Source: Daphnia carinata (lineage: Eukaryota; Arthropoda; Branchiopoda; Diplostraca; Daphniidae). Taken from it: DNA of 64,000 nt. Position numbers and translations under genes: made by a program. This document shows, piece by piece, positions 62,641 through 64,000 of the stretch. The notes below the pieces were generated by a model, which was not told where the DNA came from, searched no databases, and worked only from the letters and a program-made list of their open reading frames with translations. The stretch is from the NCBI RefSeq assembly GCF_022539665.2, contig NW_026712534.1, positions 182,135 through 246,134 of the forward strand, read 5' to 3'. Numbering within the stretch: the first letter of the stretch is position 1; the number at the start of each line of letters is the position of its first letter.

Positions 62641-64000
62641 TCAGCAGCGTTTGTGAAGTTCCTGAATTCCTGATTTCCAGAAGAAATTTAACACCAGATC
62701 CCTGATCTTGAGTTTGGCGTGGTTGTCACAGTTTTGCGGTGGATGAAGAAGAATGGACAGGTTCAGCTGCAGTTTGAGCTCCGATAGGAAGCTTTTTAGC
62801 TCCTCTCTTTCGGCAGCGACGTAGGGACATTCTATTAAAAGATGGGAGGGAGTTCCCTGTACAGGACATCCATAGCTACAGTTTGGGGATACAGAGGGAT
62901 CAAATTTCGAGACACGAGCGTTTAAACGTAGCCGGTTCGAGCGGAGTTTCTGGAGAATGCTGTTTTTAAGTCTGTCAGGATGCACCATCCAAGGCTCAGG
63001 AGAAAGCGAGTTCCTGGGGTGGTAATCAAAGAAACCATGGTGACTCTCCAGGTATGAAGTCATCAGTTTGGACCAAGCTCTGCGGAATACATTTGATGCG
63101 AGTTTAGACGGGTCGGCGTAGTCGATTTTTTTACAGCTGGGGTCCGTTCTTGCATCGTTTGCCAGACGGTCCACAAGTTCGTTTTCTGGGATACCTACGT
63201 GACTGGGAATCCAGTAGAGAACAACCTTGCGAAATCCTGCTTGGCTAGATGGGAGTATGTTGTAGTGATCGAGGTGCCAGGCAAGTCTATTCTTCAAAAT
63301 TCTTTCAAATCGTTTTCCAAAGCAGGAGGTAAGAGAGATTGGCATGTAGGAGTCCAGGTCCTTGCAATCTTTCCACTTTTTAAGAAGGGGGATAATGTTT
63401 GACGTTTTCCAATCGACTGGGCAGTACCCGTTGGCTAGCAAGATGTTGAAAATGTGAAGAAGGTGGCTTCTATTTGGGGCGTTCAGATTGGAAATGATTT
63501 TGTTGTGGATAAGGTCGGGGCCTGTGGCATTGCTCTTGGACACTTCAAGAGCAGAGGTGGAGTTCGTCAAATGTTATTGCTTCATTTAGAGGATTTCTAA
63601 TATCTTTAATGGCGATTTTGACTTGCTTCAGGAGGCCCTTTGAGGTTGCGTCGCTTTGAGTATTGGAGTTGGAGATGTGACCGGTGAAGTGGCTTATTAA
63701 CCTTTACGCTAGAGCCTTGTGTTTATCGGACAGTGGAACCGTTGGAGGGGCTGGAATGTTGGACCATTTATTGAAATTGTATTTTTCTTGCTCCAAGCAA
63801 GCTTTTGGTAAAGTTCCAGACTTTTTTCATACTGGTCGTTTTATTGATGTCTTCCACTAGGTTCTCCCAGGACTGATTTCTTGCGTTGGGTAATGTTCTC
63901 TTAAGCAGGGCTTCAATCTTGTTGAGGTATTGTTTGTTGCGGCCGACGGTGTTGGCAGCCAATTCCTGCACGCCAGGCAGCTTATAGCAACGATTTTACT
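62641..64000 (-). mobile_element. Non-LTR retrotransposon (RNase H-bearing), internally deleted, partial
   Basis: On the minus strand, from beyond the window end: an RT lead-in segment (63768-63971), then after frame breaks an RT block (TGPDLIHNKIISNL, WKTSNIIPLLKKWKD, LDSYMPISLTSC, ILPSSQAGFRK, 63240-63540). Directly after QAGFRK the frame enters the end of an RNase H domain (YWIPSHVGIPENELVDRLA, near 63200) and a CCHC-like C-terminus (CSYGCPVQGTPSHLLIEC). The RT palm with YxDD and the start of RNase H are missing without loss of frame. Presence of RNase H fits jockey/I/R1-type lineages. The 3' end is near 62640. Confidence 0.8.

Overview
The window looks like a branchiopod crustacean genome, most probably Daphnia. 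The evidence is a cluster of short three-exon RR-type cuticle protein genes with tiny first exons, intron-containing coding fragments, AT-rich spacers and several arthropod-type transposable elements. There are no operons, Shine-Dalgarno sites or CRISPR arrays. The species is an inference, not something I could search.

Layout. (1) 1-20.5 kb: a cuticle gene cluster. Three copies look intact in the window: minus 16409-17122, plus 17763-18477 and minus 57807-58576 (a distant copy). The others are broken, and about 1.96 kb of the cluster is repeated in inverted orientation at the left edge of the window. The same region holds a tRNA-Arg(CCT) gene, a degenerate intron-containing tRNA-Ile(TAT), a hAT-like MITE, a strong 61-base hairpin and remnants of a Tyr-rich repetitive structural protein family (also at 21.5 and 54.3 kb). 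(2) 23293-40265: a 17-kb LTR retroelement on the minus strand with 739-bp LTRs, CATA target duplication, tRNA-Leu-type primer site, gag, pol, two extra ORFs, an envelope gene and a tRNA-like array. A second, apparently intact gypsy/mag-type element (30531-35239) sits inside its pol gene. (3) 40.3-44 kb: host DNA with a decayed synaptojanin copy. (4) 44022-50890: a third gypsy-type LTR element, defective. (5) 51139-53974: a hAT transposon with matching terminal repeats and an 8-bp target duplication. (6) 54-62.5 kb: Tyr-rich pseudogene, another MITE, the distant cuticle gene with its duplicated flank, and a few exons of a possible giant E3 ligase. (7) 62641-64000: an internally deleted non-LTR retrotransposon running off the window.

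The most unusual object is the large env-bearing element. Gag and pol are linked by what looks like a textbook -1 frameshift signal (GGGAAAC, 7-base spacer, 9-bp perfect stem). A 436-codon ORF overlaps the first 893 bases of gag in another frame. Between pol and env lie two small ORFs that appear to be diverged copies of each other, separated by about 650 bases holding at least four tRNA-like (box B) units that point the opposite way. I know of no described element with this combination, but I could not search.

How it fits together: the cuticle genes encode secreted chitin-binding proteins with alanine/proline/tyrosine repeats. Repeated local duplication and inversion made this cluster, leaving chimeric flanks and disabled copies. 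The transposons inserted in a readable order: the env element first (LTRs about 1.5% different by eye), then the nested element (one LTR difference). The gypsy at 44 kb has LTRs about 2% different.
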